A stretch of 64,000 nt of DNA from Falsiroseomonas sp046052145. Lineage in GTDB: Bacteria > Pseudomonadota > Alphaproteobacteria > Acetobacterales > Acetobacteraceae. Below the pieces are notes generated by a model. That model made no database searches and had not been told where the DNA came from. It worked only from the letters and a program-made list of their open reading frames with translations. Positions 39,770-49,605 of the stretch are shown here, piece by piece. The translations under genes were made by a program, and so were the position numbers. Location of the stretch: assembly GCA_046052145.1 (NCBI GenBank), contig JBJOMW010000001.1:496001-560000 (forward strand), in the 5' to 3' direction. Each line of letters opens with the position of its first letter. The stretch's first letter is position 1.

Positions 39770-42079
39770 TCAGGCCGCCCGCAGCGCGCGCCAGACGCTT
39801 TCGGGCGTGGCCGGCATGTCCACCACCTTGCCGCCCAGCGCATCCACCAGCGCGTTGATCACCGCCGGCGGCGAGCCCACCGCACCGGCCTCGCCCGCGC
39901 CCTTCACGCCGAGCGGGTTGGTCTCGCAGGTCACCTCGATCAGGTCCACGTCGATGTCCGGCAGGTCGTCGGCGCGCGGCAGCGCGTAGTCCATGAAGCT
40001 GGCCGAGAGCAGCTGACCGCTGCCATTGTCGTAGGCCGTGCGCTCCATCAGCGCCTGGCCTAGGCCCTGCGCGACGCCGCCATGCACCTGGCCGCGCACG
40101 ATCAGCGGGTTCAGCGCATGGCCGACATCATCCACCACGATGTAGCGCGGCACGGTGACGATGCCGGTGTCGGGGTCCACCTCCACCTCCGCCACATGGC
40201 AGCCATTGGGGAAGGTGTGCGCCTCGATCTTCGCCGTCTCCATCGCATCGAGCAGGATGGTGGACTGGCCCGCCGCGACGCGCTTCCGCTGCGCGGCCGC
40301 AAGGTCGAGGATGCCGACTGCACGGTCGGTGCCCGCCACCGCGAAGTGGCCTTCCTTCGGCGCGAATTCGATATCGGCGACGGCGGCTTCCAGATGCTCG
40401 GCCGCGGCCTGCTTGCCCTTCTCGATGACGCTGGCGGTCGTCACCAGGATCGCCTGACCTTCGGAATAGAGGCTGCGCGCCCCGCCCGTGCCGCCGCCAT
40501 CGGGCAGGGTTTCGGAATCGCCCTGCTTCACGCGGATGCGGTCCACGGGAATGCCGAGCTCATGGCTGGTGAGCATCGCATAGGCGGTCTCATGGCCCTG
40601 GCCGGTGGATTGCGTGCCGACATAGACATCCACCATGCCGTCATCGGCGAAGACAACCTTGGCGTTCTCCGTCGGGCCGCCGCCGGTGGCTTCCAGGTAA
40701 TAGGCGACGCCGATGCCGCGCTTCTTCCCGCGCTTCGCGGCTTCCGCGCGGCGGGTCTCGAAGCCGGTCCAGTCCATCTTCGTGAGCGCAGTGTCGAACA
40801 GCTGACGAAAGTCGCCGCTGTCATAGCGCTGGCCCATGGCGGTGACGTAGGGCATCGCGCTCTGCGGCACCATGTTGCGGCGGCGCAGCTCGATGCGGTC
40901 GATCTTCAGCTCGCGCGCGGCGGTGTCGATCAGCCGCTCCACCAGGTAGTTCGATTCTGGCCGGCCGGCGCCGCGATAGGCGTCCACCGGCACGGTGTGC
41001 GTCATCACGCCAAGCACATTGGCGTGGATCGCCTCGAACCCATAGACGCTGGCTAGCACCTTGGTGCCGGCGCCCGTCGGGATGAAGGGCGCGAAGGTGT
41101 TGAGATAGGCGCCCATATTGGCCCAGTTCTTCGTGCGCAGCGCGAGGAACTTGCCGTTCGCATCCACCGCCAGCTCGCCGAGCGTGATGTTGTCGCGGCC
41201 ATGCGTGTCGGAGAGGAAGGCCTCCGTCCGCTCGCTTGCCCATTTCACCGGGCGGCCGACTTGCTTCGCGGCGAAGGCGACCAGCACATGCTCGGCATAG
41301 AGATAGAGCTTCATGCCGAAGCCGCCGCCGACATCGGGGGTGACCACGCGCACTGTCGCCGGATCCACCTTGAAGACGATGTTCGCCAGCAGGTTGCGCA
41401 CCAGCCAGGAGCCCTGGGTGTTGGTGTGCAGGGTGAGCCGATCGCCCTCCCATGCGGCGACCGCGGCGCGCGCTTCCATGGACGCCACGACGACGCGGTT
41501 GTTCACCACGGTCAGCCGCGTGATGTGCGCCGCGCGGGCGAAGGCGGCGTCCGTCTTGGCCTTGTCGCCGGCTTCCCAGTCGAAGGCGATGTTGTTTGCA
41601 GCCCCCGGCCAGACCTGCACGGCGCCGGCTTCGTGGGCGGTGGCGAGGTCGGTCGCGGCCGGCAGGACGTCATACTCCACCAGCACGGCTTCGGCGCCGT
41701 CGCGCGCGGCCTGCGGGGTCTCGGCCACCACGAAGACAATGGGATCGCCGACATGGCGCACCGTATCGGTCGCGAGCGCGAGGCGCGGCGTCTCTGCCCG
41801 CGGCGTGCCATCCTTGTTCTTCAGCGGGATAACGCAGGGTACGGGGCCGAGGCCCGCGGCTTCAAGGTCCTTGCCCGTGATCACCGCCAGCACGCCGGGG
41901 ATGGCCATGGCCGCGGCGGTGTCGAGCGAGGTGATGCGGGCATGGGCGTGCGGGCTGCGCAGCACCACGCCATGCGCCTGGCCGGGCATGGCGATGTCGT
42001 CGGTGTAGCGCCCCTGGCCGACCAGCAGCCGCGGATCCTCGACGCGCCGCACGGATTGGCTCAAGCCGAACTTCGCCAT
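39770..42079 (-). CDS. Xanthine dehydrogenase/CoxL-family molybdopterin-binding subunit, form II
   Basis: 769 residues, full length for a large subunit. Pterin-cofactor blocks are VGGGFGMKLYLY and TGQGHETAYAM, and the catalytic glutamate stands in KGAGEAG. The active-site loop is AYRGAGR, the mark of form II CoxL-like proteins, not the AYRCSFR loop of true CO dehydrogenase. The FAD and iron-sulfur subunits normally encoded beside it are absent here, so either they are elsewhere or the gene is orphaned. Substrate unknown: an aldehyde or N-heterocycle is likely. Confidence 0.9.
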   Translation of the reverse strand: MAKFGLSQSVRRVEDPRLLVGQGRYTDDIAMPGQAHGVVLRSPHAHARITSLDTAAAMAIPGVLAVITGKDLEAAGLGPVPCVIPLKNKDGTPRAETPRLALATDTVRHVGDPIVFVVAETPQAARDGAEAVLVEYDVLPAATDLATAHEAGAVQVWPGAANNIAFDWEAGDKAKTDAAFARAAHITRLTVVNNRVVVASMEARAAVAAWEGDRLTLHTNTQGSWLVRNLLANIVFKVDPATVRVVTPDVGGGFGMKLYLYAEHVLVAFAAKQVGRPVKWASERTEAFLSDTHGRDNITLGELAVDANGKFLALRTKNWANMGAYLNTFAPFIPTGAGTKVLASVYGFEAIHANVLGVMTHTVPVDAYRGAGRPESNYLVERLIDTAARELKIDRIELRRRNMVPQSAMPYVTAMGQRYDSGDFRQLFDTALTKMDWTGFETRRAEAAKRGKKRGIGVAYYLEATGGGPTENAKVVFADDGMVDVYVGTQSTGQGHETAYAMLTSHELGIPVDRIRVKQGDSETLPDGGGTGGARSLYSEGQAILVTTASVIEKGKQAAAEHLEAAVADIEFAPKEGHFAVAGTDRAVGILDLAAAQRKRVAAGQSTILLDAMETAKIEAHTFPNGCHVAEVEVDPDTGIVTVPRYIVVDDVGHALNPLIVRGQVHGGVAQGLGQALMERTAYDNGSGQLLSASFMDYALPRADDLPDIDVDLIEVTCETNPLGVKGAGEAGAVGSPPAVINALVDALGGKVVDMPATPESVWRALRAA

Positions 42080-42200
42080 GATGTCTTTCCCCCGGGGGAT
42101 GCGTTTCCGGGGCCATCATCGGACGCAATCGGGCTGGAGGGGAAGAGGGCAAGACGGGGTCAGAGGGGGGGGCGAGCTGCTGGCGCGGTCGGTCGGGCCC

Positions 42201-42242
42201 CCACCCCGACCCTCTCCCGCCATGCGAGGGCGGGTGGGGGGG
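42201..42242. repeat. CTCTCCC-type palindromic repeat
   Basis: Imperfect palindrome CCCACCCCGACCCTCTCCCG followed by CCATGCGAGGGCGGGTGGGG between two minus-strand operons. It is related in sequence to the palindromes at 50.85, 53.08 and 63.64 kb. The rest of the 193-base gap holds nothing I recognise. Confidence 0.55.
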
Positions 42243-42272
42243 CGCGCAACCGGGCCGTGATGCGCCGCTGCC

Positions 42273-45200
42273 CTATTCCGCCACCACCGGCCTCCCGCCG
42301 CGGCGGACCATCGCCTTCGCCTTCTCGCGCAGCGTCTGAAACACGACATAGAGCATCGGGATCATGAAGATGCCGATCAGGGAGGCCGCGAGCATGCCGC
42401 CGAAGACTGGCGTGCCGACCGCACGGCGCGACGCGCTGGCCGCGCCGGAAGCGATGACCAACGGCACCAGGCCAAGGATGAAGGCGACCGAGGTCATCAT
42501 CACCGCGCGGAAGCGTAAGCGAGCGCCCATCACCGCAGCCTCCCGGATCGGCAGGCCGGCTTCGCGTTGCTCCTTCGCGAATTCGACGATCAGAATGCCG
42601 TTCTTCGCCGCGAGCGCGATCAGCACCACCAGCCCGACCTGCGCATAGACATCAAGCGCAAGCCCGGTGAGCGTGAGCGCGACGAAAGCCCCGAGAACGC
42701 CCACTGCGACGGAGAGCAGCACCGGGATCGGGATCACCCAGCTTTCATAGAGCGCGACGAGGAAGAGGTAGGCGAAGAGCACCGCCAGCGCGAGAATCAA
42801 CCCCGTCTGGCCGCTGGCCTGCTTTTCCTGGAAGGCGGTGCCGGTCCATTCGAAGCCATAGCCCTGCGGCAGCACGCGGTCCGACAGTGCTTCCATCGCC
42901 GCCAGCGCGTCGCCCGAGGAGATGCCGGGCGCCGGCGCGCCGCTGATCGAGACGGAGCGGACATTGTTGTAGCGGTTGATGGTCTGCGGCCCGAGCACGA
43001 TGCGCACATCGGCCACCGACCGTAGCGGTACCATCTCACCCCGGTTGTTGCGCACATGGATGCGCCAGAGGTCGGGGATGTCGTCGCGGTCCAGCGCCTC
43101 GCCCTGGATGTTCACCTGCCAGGACCGGCCATAGAGGTTGAAGTCATTGACGTAGAAGCCACCGAGCGTGGTCTGCAGCGCGGTGAAGATGTCGCTGATG
43201 CGAATCCCCAAGGCCTGCGCCTTGTCGCGGTCTACGTCGAGGAAGAGCGAGGGTGTGTTCGCCGCGAAGGTGGAGAAGACGCGCGCGAGCCGCGGGTCCT
43301 GGTTGGCGGCGACGACCATGCCGAGCATGGCGCTGGCCATTTCCTCCGGCGGGCGGCCTTCCAGGTTCTGCAGCTGGTACTGGAAGCCCGCGCCGGTACC
43401 GAGGCCGATGATGGGCGGGATGTTGAAGGCGAAGGTGTTGGCCGTCCGCACTTGCTGCGTCGCGCCGAACACCGTGCGGATCGCGGCGAAGACGCTCTCC
43501 TGCGCGGCCTTTCGGTCCTCGAAGGGCTTCATGCGCACGACAATGAAGGCGGCGTTGGATTGCGCGCCGTTGTCGATCAGGCTGAAGCCGACGATGGAGA
43601 GAATCCGGTCCACGCCCGGGGTGGGCAGGATGATCTGCTCCACCTGCTCCACCGCCGCGCGGGTGCGGGAGAGCGAGGCGCCCTGGGGCAGCTGCATCTG
43701 CACGAAGAAGGCGCCCTGGTCTTCCTCCGGCAGGAAGCCCTGCGGTGTCTTGGCCGAGAGCCATAAGGTGCCGCCCGCGAAGACCGCCGTCAGCAGCAGC
43801 GAGACGGAGGAGATGCGCACCAGCCGGGCGACCATGTCGCCATAGCGGTCGCGCACCCAGTCGATGCCGCGCATCACAGTGGCCAGCACGCCCTTGCGCG
43901 GCCCGTGATGGGGCCGGAGGAACACTGCGCAGAGCGCGGGCGAGAGCGTCAGCGCGTTGATCGCCGAGATCACCATGGCGACCGAGACGGTGACGGCGAA
44001 TTGCGCGAACAGCACGCCCGAAAGCCCTGGGATGAAGCCCACCGGCACGAAGACCGAGAGCAGCACCAGCGTGATGGCGATGATCGGCCCGGTGATCTGC
44101 GCCATCGCCTTCTTGGTGGCTTCGGCCGGGGTGAGGTGCGGCTCCTCCTCCATCACGCGTTCAACATTCTCGACCACGACGATCGCGTCGTCCACGACAA
44201 TGCCGATCGCCAGCACCATCGCCAGCAGGCTCACCGTATTGGCCGAGAAGCCGACGGCCAGCAGCACCGCGAAGGTGCCGATCAGGCTGACGGGGACGGC
44301 GATGACGGGGATGATCGTGGCGCGGAGGTTGCCGAGGAACAGCAGCACCACGATGACCACCAGCACGAAGGCTTCGAGCAGCGTCTTGATCACCTCATGC
44401 ATCGTGTCCACGACGAAGGTGGAGGTGTCGTAGAAGACTGTCGTCCTCATGCCTTCGGGGAAGCGGCGCGCCAAGTCCTCGAGCGTGCGGGAGAGGTTGC
44501 CCGCCGCGGTCACCGCATTGGCGCCGGGCGCCAGATACGTCGCCACCGTGACGGCGGGTCGGCCATCCAGCCGGCTTTCCTGATCCATCCGCGCCGCGCC
44601 CAACTCGATCCGCGCCACGTCGCGCACGCGCAGCAGCGATCCGTCGCGGTTGGCGCGGATGACGATGGCGCCGAATTCCTCGGCCGTGCTCAGCCGGCCC
44701 TGCGTCTGCAGGTTGATCTGGAATTGCTGGTCATCCGAGATCGGCTGCGCGCCGATGCGCCCGACGGCCGCCTGGACGTTCTGCGCCTGGATGGCCTGGA
44801 TGACGTCGGACGGCGTCAGGTTCAGGCTGATCAGCCGGTCCACCTCGAACCAGATGCGCATGGAATAGTCCATGGCGCCGAAGATCATCACGGAGCCGAT
44901 GCCGGGCACGCGGGCCAGCCGGTCCAGCATGTTGATGGTGATGTAGTTCGAAAGAAACAGGCTGTCGTGCTGAGGGTTGTCGCTGGTCACCGCGATGAAT
45001 TGCAGCACGGCCGAGGATTGCTTGCGCACGGTCACGCCGGCGCGCTGCACCTCCTGCGGCAGGCGCGCGAGCGCGGATTGCACCCGGTTGTTGACGTTGA
45101 CCGTCGCGATATCGGGATTGGTGCCGAGCGCGAAGGAAACCGAGAGGCTGTAGGTGCCGTCATTGGCGCTGTTGGAGGACATGTAGATCATGCCCTCCAC

Positions 45201-45416
45201 CCCGTTCACCGTGCTTTCGATCACCTGCGCGACGGTGGCTTCCACCACGGCCGCCGAGGCGCCGGGATAGACCGTGGTGACCGAGACCTGGGGCGGCACG
45301 ATGTCCGGGAACTGCGCGACCGGAATGCGCAGCAGCGCCAGCAGGCCCGCCAGGGTCAGGACGATGGAGATGACGATCGCCAGCCGCGGGCGATCGACGA
45401 AGATGGCGGAGATCAT
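42273..45416 (-). CDS. RND efflux transporter, inner-membrane pump (HAE-1 family)
   Basis: 1047 residues, full length. Twelve transmembrane helices in two halves, with the proton-relay residues in GIVVDDAIVVVEN (two aspartates) and LAAKNGILIVEF (lysine), and large periplasmic loops. It expels drugs or other hydrophobic compounds as an AcrB-type trimer. It is preceded by its adaptor gene (6 bases). No TolC-type outer-membrane gene follows, so the pump must use one from elsewhere. Confidence 0.95.
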   Translation of the reverse strand: MISAIFVDRPRLAIVISIVLTLAGLLALLRIPVAQFPDIVPPQVSVTTVYPGASAAVVEATVAQVIESTVNGVEGMIYMSSNSANDGTYSLSVSFALGTNPDIATVNVNNRVQSALARLPQEVQRAGVTVRKQSSAVLQFIAVTSDNPQHDSLFLSNYITINMLDRLARVPGIGSVMIFGAMDYSMRIWFEVDRLISLNLTPSDVIQAIQAQNVQAAVGRIGAQPISDDQQFQINLQTQGRLSTAEEFGAIVIRANRDGSLLRVRDVARIELGAARMDQESRLDGRPAVTVATYLAPGANAVTAAGNLSRTLEDLARRFPEGMRTTVFYDTSTFVVDTMHEVIKTLLEAFVLVVIVVLLFLGNLRATIIPVIAVPVSLIGTFAVLLAVGFSANTVSLLAMVLAIGIVVDDAIVVVENVERVMEEEPHLTPAEATKKAMAQITGPIIAITLVLLSVFVPVGFIPGLSGVLFAQFAVTVSVAMVISAINALTLSPALCAVFLRPHHGPRKGVLATVMRGIDWVRDRYGDMVARLVRISSVSLLLTAVFAGGTLWLSAKTPQGFLPEEDQGAFFVQMQLPQGASLSRTRAAVEQVEQIILPTPGVDRILSIVGFSLIDNGAQSNAAFIVVRMKPFEDRKAAQESVFAAIRTVFGATQQVRTANTFAFNIPPIIGLGTGAGFQYQLQNLEGRPPEEMASAMLGMVVAANQDPRLARVFSTFAANTPSLFLDVDRDKAQALGIRISDIFTALQTTLGGFYVNDFNLYGRSWQVNIQGEALDRDDIPDLWRIHVRNNRGEMVPLRSVADVRIVLGPQTINRYNNVRSVSISGAPAPGISSGDALAAMEALSDRVLPQGYGFEWTGTAFQEKQASGQTGLILALAVLFAYLFLVALYESWVIPIPVLLSVAVGVLGAFVALTLTGLALDVYAQVGLVVLIALAAKNGILIVEFAKEQREAGLPIREAAVMGARLRFRAVMMTSVAFILGLVPLVIASGAASASRRAVGTPVFGGMLAASLIGIFMIPMLYVVFQTLREKAKAMVRRGGRPVVAE

Positions 45417-45422
45417 GGGCCG

Positions 45423-46634
45423 CTAGCCCCGCGGCGCCTGGGGTGCGCCGCGCACTGCCGGCGGCGCGGCGGGCGCTGGCTGCACCGGCTGGCCCGGGCG
45501 GACGCGCTGGACGCCTTCGGTCACCACCGTCTCCCCGCCTTCCAGCCCGCGCTCGATCACCACCTGGTCGGCGATGCTGCGCCCAAGCGTGACGCTGCGG
45601 CGCTCCGCGCGGTTCCCGGCGCCGACGACGAAGACGAAATTCCCCTGCTGGTCCTGCAGCACCGCCGCGCGCGGCAGCACCACGGACTGCACCGGCTCCA
45701 CACCTTCGACATAGACAGTGACGAACATGCCGTCGATCAGCGTCCGTTCCGGTTCGCCGGTCGGGCCGGCGGCGCCGCGCAGCGGGTTCGGCATCACTGC
45801 GCGGATCAGCAGCGTGTCGGTGTCGCGATTGACTTGGGTGTCCACGAATTCGATGCGGCCCGCCTGGTCGAACATCTGGCCGTTGACCAGACGGATGCGC
45901 ACGCGCACCGCGGCAACGCCGCCGCGGCCCTCGAAGCGGTCGCGCAGCTCCTGCCCCGTGCGCAGGCTGACGGGGAAGGCGACGCGCATCGGGTCCTGGC
46001 TGACCACGGTCGCGAGCGGCCCAGCATCCGGCCCGACCACGGCGCCGGGCGAGAAATTCGACCGTCCGATCTTGCCGGCGAAGGGCGCGGCGATGTCGGT
46101 GTAGCCAAGGTTGATGTTGGCGACCCTGAGCTGCGCCTGCGCGCCAAGCAGCCCCGCCTGGGCGGAGCGCTGGGCGGCGGTGGCGTCATCCACGCGGGCC
46201 TGGGTGCCGGCCTGGGTGCGCACCAATTCGCGCGCGCGGTTGAGCTGGATGGTGGCGTTGGCGAGCTCGGCCTCGGCCGAGGCGACCTGCGCGGCGGCCT
46301 GGGCCAGCTGCGCCTCGAAGGGCGCGCGTTCCAGGCGGAACAGGATCTCCCCGGCGGCGACTTCCTGGCCTTCGCGGAAGGCGCGCTGTTCCATGAAGCC
46401 GGTGACGCGTGCGCGCAGATCCACGCGGTCGATCGCCTCGACGCGGCCGACGAATTCGCTGCTTTCGGTCACCGCGCGGCGCTCGGCGGTCAGCACGCCG
46501 ACGGCGGGCGGTCCCTGCGGGCCGGGCTGTGCCGCGGCCGGCAGAGCGCCCGCGCTCAGTAGCAGCGCCAGCAGCAGCGCCGGGGCGATGCGGCTGGTCC
46601 GGAAGATGTTGCGTGTTCGGTTCGGTATCCGCAT
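45423..46634 (-). CDS. RND efflux periplasmic adaptor subunit (MFP)
   Basis: 403 residues from MRIPNRT, with a signal peptide ending AAAQ. The lipoyl half-motifs VGRVEAIDRVDLRARVTGFM and YTDIAAPFAGKIG flank a helical hairpin; a beta-barrel domain and a Pro-rich C-terminal tail follow. It connects the RND pump to an outer-membrane channel. An ATG 20 codons earlier lies beside the leuD end and is less likely. No local repressor gene is visible. Confidence 0.9.
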   Translation of the reverse strand: MRIPNRTRNIFRTSRIAPALLLALLLSAGALPAAAQPGPQGPPAVGVLTAERRAVTESSEFVGRVEAIDRVDLRARVTGFMEQRAFREGQEVAAGEILFRLERAPFEAQLAQAAAQVASAEAELANATIQLNRARELVRTQAGTQARVDDATAAQRSAQAGLLGAQAQLRVANINLGYTDIAAPFAGKIGRSNFSPGAVVGPDAGPLATVVSQDPMRVAFPVSLRTGQELRDRFEGRGGVAAVRVRIRLVNGQMFDQAGRIEFVDTQVNRDTDTLLIRAVMPNPLRGAAGPTGEPERTLIDGMFVTVYVEGVEPVQSVVLPRAAVLQDQQGNFVFVVGAGNRAERRSVTLGRSIADQVVIERGLEGGETVVTEGVQRVRPGQPVQPAPAAPPAVRGAPQAPRG

Positions 46635-46671
46635 GCCGCCACACCAGCCCGGCGGGCGGGCGGAGGTCAAG

Positions 46672-47283
46672 TTACGCGACGTTGGCACCGCCATTTGGTC
46701 GCGCAGCTTCGAAGGCCTCGATCTCCGGCAGCAGCGTCTGGGTGAGGCCGATCTCGTCCAGTCCGCGCAGAAGGCAATCGCGGGCGAAGGGCGGAATGAC
46801 GAAATCGTGCGCGATGCTGCCGAGTGCGGTCAGTAGGTTGCGCGGCAGATCGACGGTCAGCTCGCTGCCTGGCGCGGCCAGCACTTGCGCGCGGAGCGCC
46901 GTGACCGCGGCCTCCGGCAGGCGGACCGGCAGCAGCCCGTTCTTGAGCGCATTGCCGAAGAAGATGTCGCCGAAGCTTTCCGCCACCACGCAGCGTATGC
47001 CGAGCGCGAGCAGCGCATAGACCGCCGCCTCCCGCGACGATCCCACGCCGAAATTGCGCGCGGCGACCAGAATGCCCGCGCGGTCGAAGGGCGGGCGGTT
47101 CAGCACGAAATCGTCGCGCCGCGCGCCGTCGGGCGTGAAGCGCAAATCGTGGAAGCCGTAGTTGGAATACCTCTCGTCGCGCGGGCGGCGCATGAAGCGC
47201 GCCGGCATGATCTGGTCGGTGTCCACATTGCTCAGGTCGAGCGGCGCGGCGATGGCGGTGAAGGTGGTGAAGGGCTCCGGCAT
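46672..47283 (-). CDS. leuD: 3-isopropylmalate dehydratase small subunit
   Basis: 203 residues, the normal length. Typical blocks are LDLSNVDTDQIMPARFM, GRNFG-type ARNFGVGSSREAAVYAL, and SFGDIFFGNALKNGLLPV. Together with LeuC it isomerises 2- to 3-isopropylmalate in leucine synthesis. It follows leuC by 5 bases. leuA and leuB are not in the window. Confidence 0.9.
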   Translation of the reverse strand: MPEPFTTFTAIAAPLDLSNVDTDQIMPARFMRRPRDERYSNYGFHDLRFTPDGARRDDFVLNRPPFDRAGILVAARNFGVGSSREAAVYALLALGIRCVVAESFGDIFFGNALKNGLLPVRLPEAAVTALRAQVLAAPGSELTVDLPRNLLTALGSIAHDFVIPPFARDCLLRGLDEIGLTQTLLPEIEAFEAARPNGGANVA

Positions 47284-47288
47284 CGTGA

Positions 47289-48653
47289 TCAGCCCCCTGC
47301 GGCGACAAGCCGGCCGGCGAGCGCCGAGGCCGCGGCCGAGCTGGGCGAGACCAGGTGCGTGCGCGCCCCGCGCCCCTGCCGGCCCATGAAATTGCGGTTG
47401 GAGGTGGAGGCGCAGCGCTCGCCCTCGGCCACGGAATCGCCGTTCATCGAGACGCAGAGCGAACAGCCGCTTTCTTCCCAGCTGGCGCCGGCTTCGGTGA
47501 AGATGCGGTCGAGCCCCTCGGCCTCCGCCGCGCGCTTGATGGCCGAGGAGCCGGGCGAGACCAGCATCGGCACGGCGATGCGCTGTCCCCGCAGCACGGC
47601 GGCCGCCGCGCGCAGGTCATCGAGCCGCGCATTGGTGCAGGAGCCGAGGAAGACGCGGTCCACGCGCACATCCGCGAGCTTCTCCCCGCCCGCGAGGCCC
47701 ATATAGTCGAGGCTGCGCTTCCAGTTCTTCGCGCGCACCTCGTCCGGCGCCTCCTCGGGCTTTGGGACGCGGCCCGACAGAGGGGCGGCTTCCTCCGGGC
47801 TGGTGCCCCAGGTCGCCATGGGCGCGATGCGCGCGGCGTCCAGCGCGACCTCGGCGTCGAAGCGCGCCTCCGCGTCGGAGTGCAGCTCCGAGACGTCCAC
47901 CGGCCGCGCGAAGGGCCGGCCGGCGAGCCAGGCTTCGGTCACCGCATCGGGGGCGACCATGCCGGTGCGCGCCCCGGCCTCGATCGCCATGTTGCAGAGG
48001 GTGAGGCGCGCTTCCACCGACAGGGCGCGCACGGCGCTGCCCGCGAATTCGATCGCGCCGCCCGCAGCGCCGCCGGTGCCGATGCTGGCGATCAGGGCGA
48101 GCGCCATGTCCTTCGCCGTGCTGCCCGCCGGCAGCACGCCGTCGAAGGTCACGCGGATCTGGCGGGGCTTCGACTGCCAGATGGTTTGCGTTGCCAGCAC
48201 ATGCGCGACCTCGGAGGCGCCGATCCCGAAAGCGAGCGCGCCGAGCGCGCCGTGGGACGATGTGTGGCTGTCGCCGCAGACCACCGTCATGCCGGGCAGG
48301 GTCAGGCCAAGCTCCGGGCCCGCCACATGCACGATGCCCTGCATCGGGTCCGCGAGGTCGAAGGCGCGGATGCCGGCCTCCTGCGCATTCTTCTCGAAGG
48401 TTTCGATGATGCCGCGGATTTCGGGGTCGGCGATGGCGGCGGTCTGCCGGGCGCGGGTGGGCGCGTAATGGTCGCCGAAGCCGAAGGATAGGTCGGGGCG
48501 GCGCACCTTCAGCCCGCGGGCGCGGAGCATGTTGAAGGCGTGGAAGCTGCCTTCGTGGAAATAGTGGCGATCCACATAGAGCAGGCAGAGCCCGTCATCG
48601 CGCCGATGCACGACATGGGCGTCCCAGATTTTTTCGAAGAGCGTGCGTGCCAT
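47289..48653 (-). CDS. leuC: 3-isopropylmalate dehydratase large subunit, divergent form
   Basis: 454 residues from MARTLFEKIWDAHVV. The 4Fe-4S ligands are in FLGSCTNARLDD and GCSLCVSMN. VCGDSHTSSHGALGALAFGIG is canonical. The N-terminal active-site block reads DRHYFHEGSFHAF and FGDHYAPT, where the usual LeuC has RHLVHE..S.QAF and TxDHxxPT. It is therefore a divergent LeuC or a related homoaconitase-type dehydratase such as a 2,3-dimethylmalate or methylcitramalate enzyme. Divergent from the SMP-30 gene. Confidence 0.8.
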   Translation of the reverse strand: MARTLFEKIWDAHVVHRRDDGLCLLYVDRHYFHEGSFHAFNMLRARGLKVRRPDLSFGFGDHYAPTRARQTAAIADPEIRGIIETFEKNAQEAGIRAFDLADPMQGIVHVAGPELGLTLPGMTVVCGDSHTSSHGALGALAFGIGASEVAHVLATQTIWQSKPRQIRVTFDGVLPAGSTAKDMALALIASIGTGGAAGGAIEFAGSAVRALSVEARLTLCNMAIEAGARTGMVAPDAVTEAWLAGRPFARPVDVSELHSDAEARFDAEVALDAARIAPMATWGTSPEEAAPLSGRVPKPEEAPDEVRAKNWKRSLDYMGLAGGEKLADVRVDRVFLGSCTNARLDDLRAAAAVLRGQRIAVPMLVSPGSSAIKRAAEAEGLDRIFTEAGASWEESGCSLCVSMNGDSVAEGERCASTSNRNFMGRQGRGARTHLVSPSSAAASALAGRLVAAGG

Positions 48654-48717
48654 GGTTCCTGGAAGCTGCGTCGGCGGCGGCTGGACCGCAAGAGTGGGGC
48701 GGGGCACCTTCCGCGGC

Positions 48718-49605
48718 ATGTGGTTCGACCCGCCCCGGCCCATCGCGGCCAGCCTGCTCTCCCGCCTGCCGGACGCGCTGCGCCGGCCGCGCCCCTCGGC
48801 CTGGGCCGCGGCTAATCGCGGCGGGGCACCGATCGACAGTTTCCTCGAAGGGCCCTGCTTCGACGCCGCGGGCAATTTGTTCTGCGTGGACATCCCGCAT
48901 GGCCGCATCTTCCGCGTCGCGGGCAGCGAGTGGGAGACGATCGCCGAGTATGAGGGCTGGCCGAACGGCCTGGCCGCCCGCGCCGATGGGCTGGTCGTCA
49001 CCGATTACCGGCACGGGCTGCTGAGCCTCGACCCGCGCGATGGCGCCATGGCGCCGATCCTGGAAACCGCGCTCACCGAGAGTTTCCGCGGGCTCAACGA
49101 TGTGGTGATCCACCCTGATGGCGCGCTGATCTTCACCGACCAGGGCCAGACCGGGCTGCAGGACCCCACGGGCCGCGTCTTCCGCCTGCATCCGGATGGG
49201 CGGCTGGACCGGCTGATCGGCAATGGGCCGAGCCCGAATGGGCTCGTGCTCAACCGCACGGCGACGCATCTGATGGTCGCGATGACCCGCAGCTGCGAGG
49301 TGTGGCGCTTTGCGCTGCGCGCGGATGCAATGGTGGGCAAGGCGAACCTGTTCTTCCGCGCACCGGCCGGCACCTCGGGCCCGGATGGTCTGGCGGTGGA
49401 TGCGCATGACAGGCTGTTCGTCGCCAATCCGGGCCATGGCCAGGTCTGGGTGGTGGACCCGCATGGCGTCTGCACGCATCGCGTGGATTGCACCGAATTC
49501 GGCCGCATGCCGACCAACTGCACCTTCGCCCCCGATGGCCGCACGCTGGTGATCAGCGAGAGCGAATCCGGCTGCCTGCTGGCGGCGGAGATCCCAGCGC
49601 CATGA
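48718..49605 (+). CDS. SMP-30/gluconolactonase family protein
   Basis: 295 residues from MWFDPPRP. A six-bladed beta-propeller is suggested by repeated blocks (LEGPCFDAAGNLFCVDIPHG, GLNDVVIHPDGALIFTDQG, SGPDGLAVDAHDRLFVANPG); metal-binding residues Glu, Asn and Asp are in place. The enzymes hydrolyse sugar or other lactones. It overlaps the CaiB gene (ATGA), so the lactone product may feed an acid that is then attached to CoA. Confidence 0.85.
   Translation: MWFDPPRPIAASLLSRLPDALRRPRPSAWAAANRGGAPIDSFLEGPCFDAAGNLFCVDIPHGRIFRVAGSEWETIAEYEGWPNGLAARADGLVVTDYRHGLLSLDPRDGAMAPILETALTESFRGLNDVVIHPDGALIFTDQGQTGLQDPTGRVFRLHPDGRLDRLIGNGPSPNGLVLNRTATHLMVAMTRSCEVWRFALRADAMVGKANLFFRAPAGTSGPDGLAVDAHDRLFVANPGHGQVWVVDPHGVCTHRVDCTEFGRMPTNCTFAPDGRTLVISESESGCLLAAEIPAP

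Noticed and set aside
39770..42079. True carbon monoxide dehydrogenase (coxL)
   Set aside because: The active-site loop is AYRGAGR, not AYRCSFR, and coxM/coxS are missing.
43905..46562. An 885-codon open frame antisense to the RND pump and adaptor
   Set aside because: His/Arg/Asp-rich shadow translation; both minus-strand genes are unmistakable.
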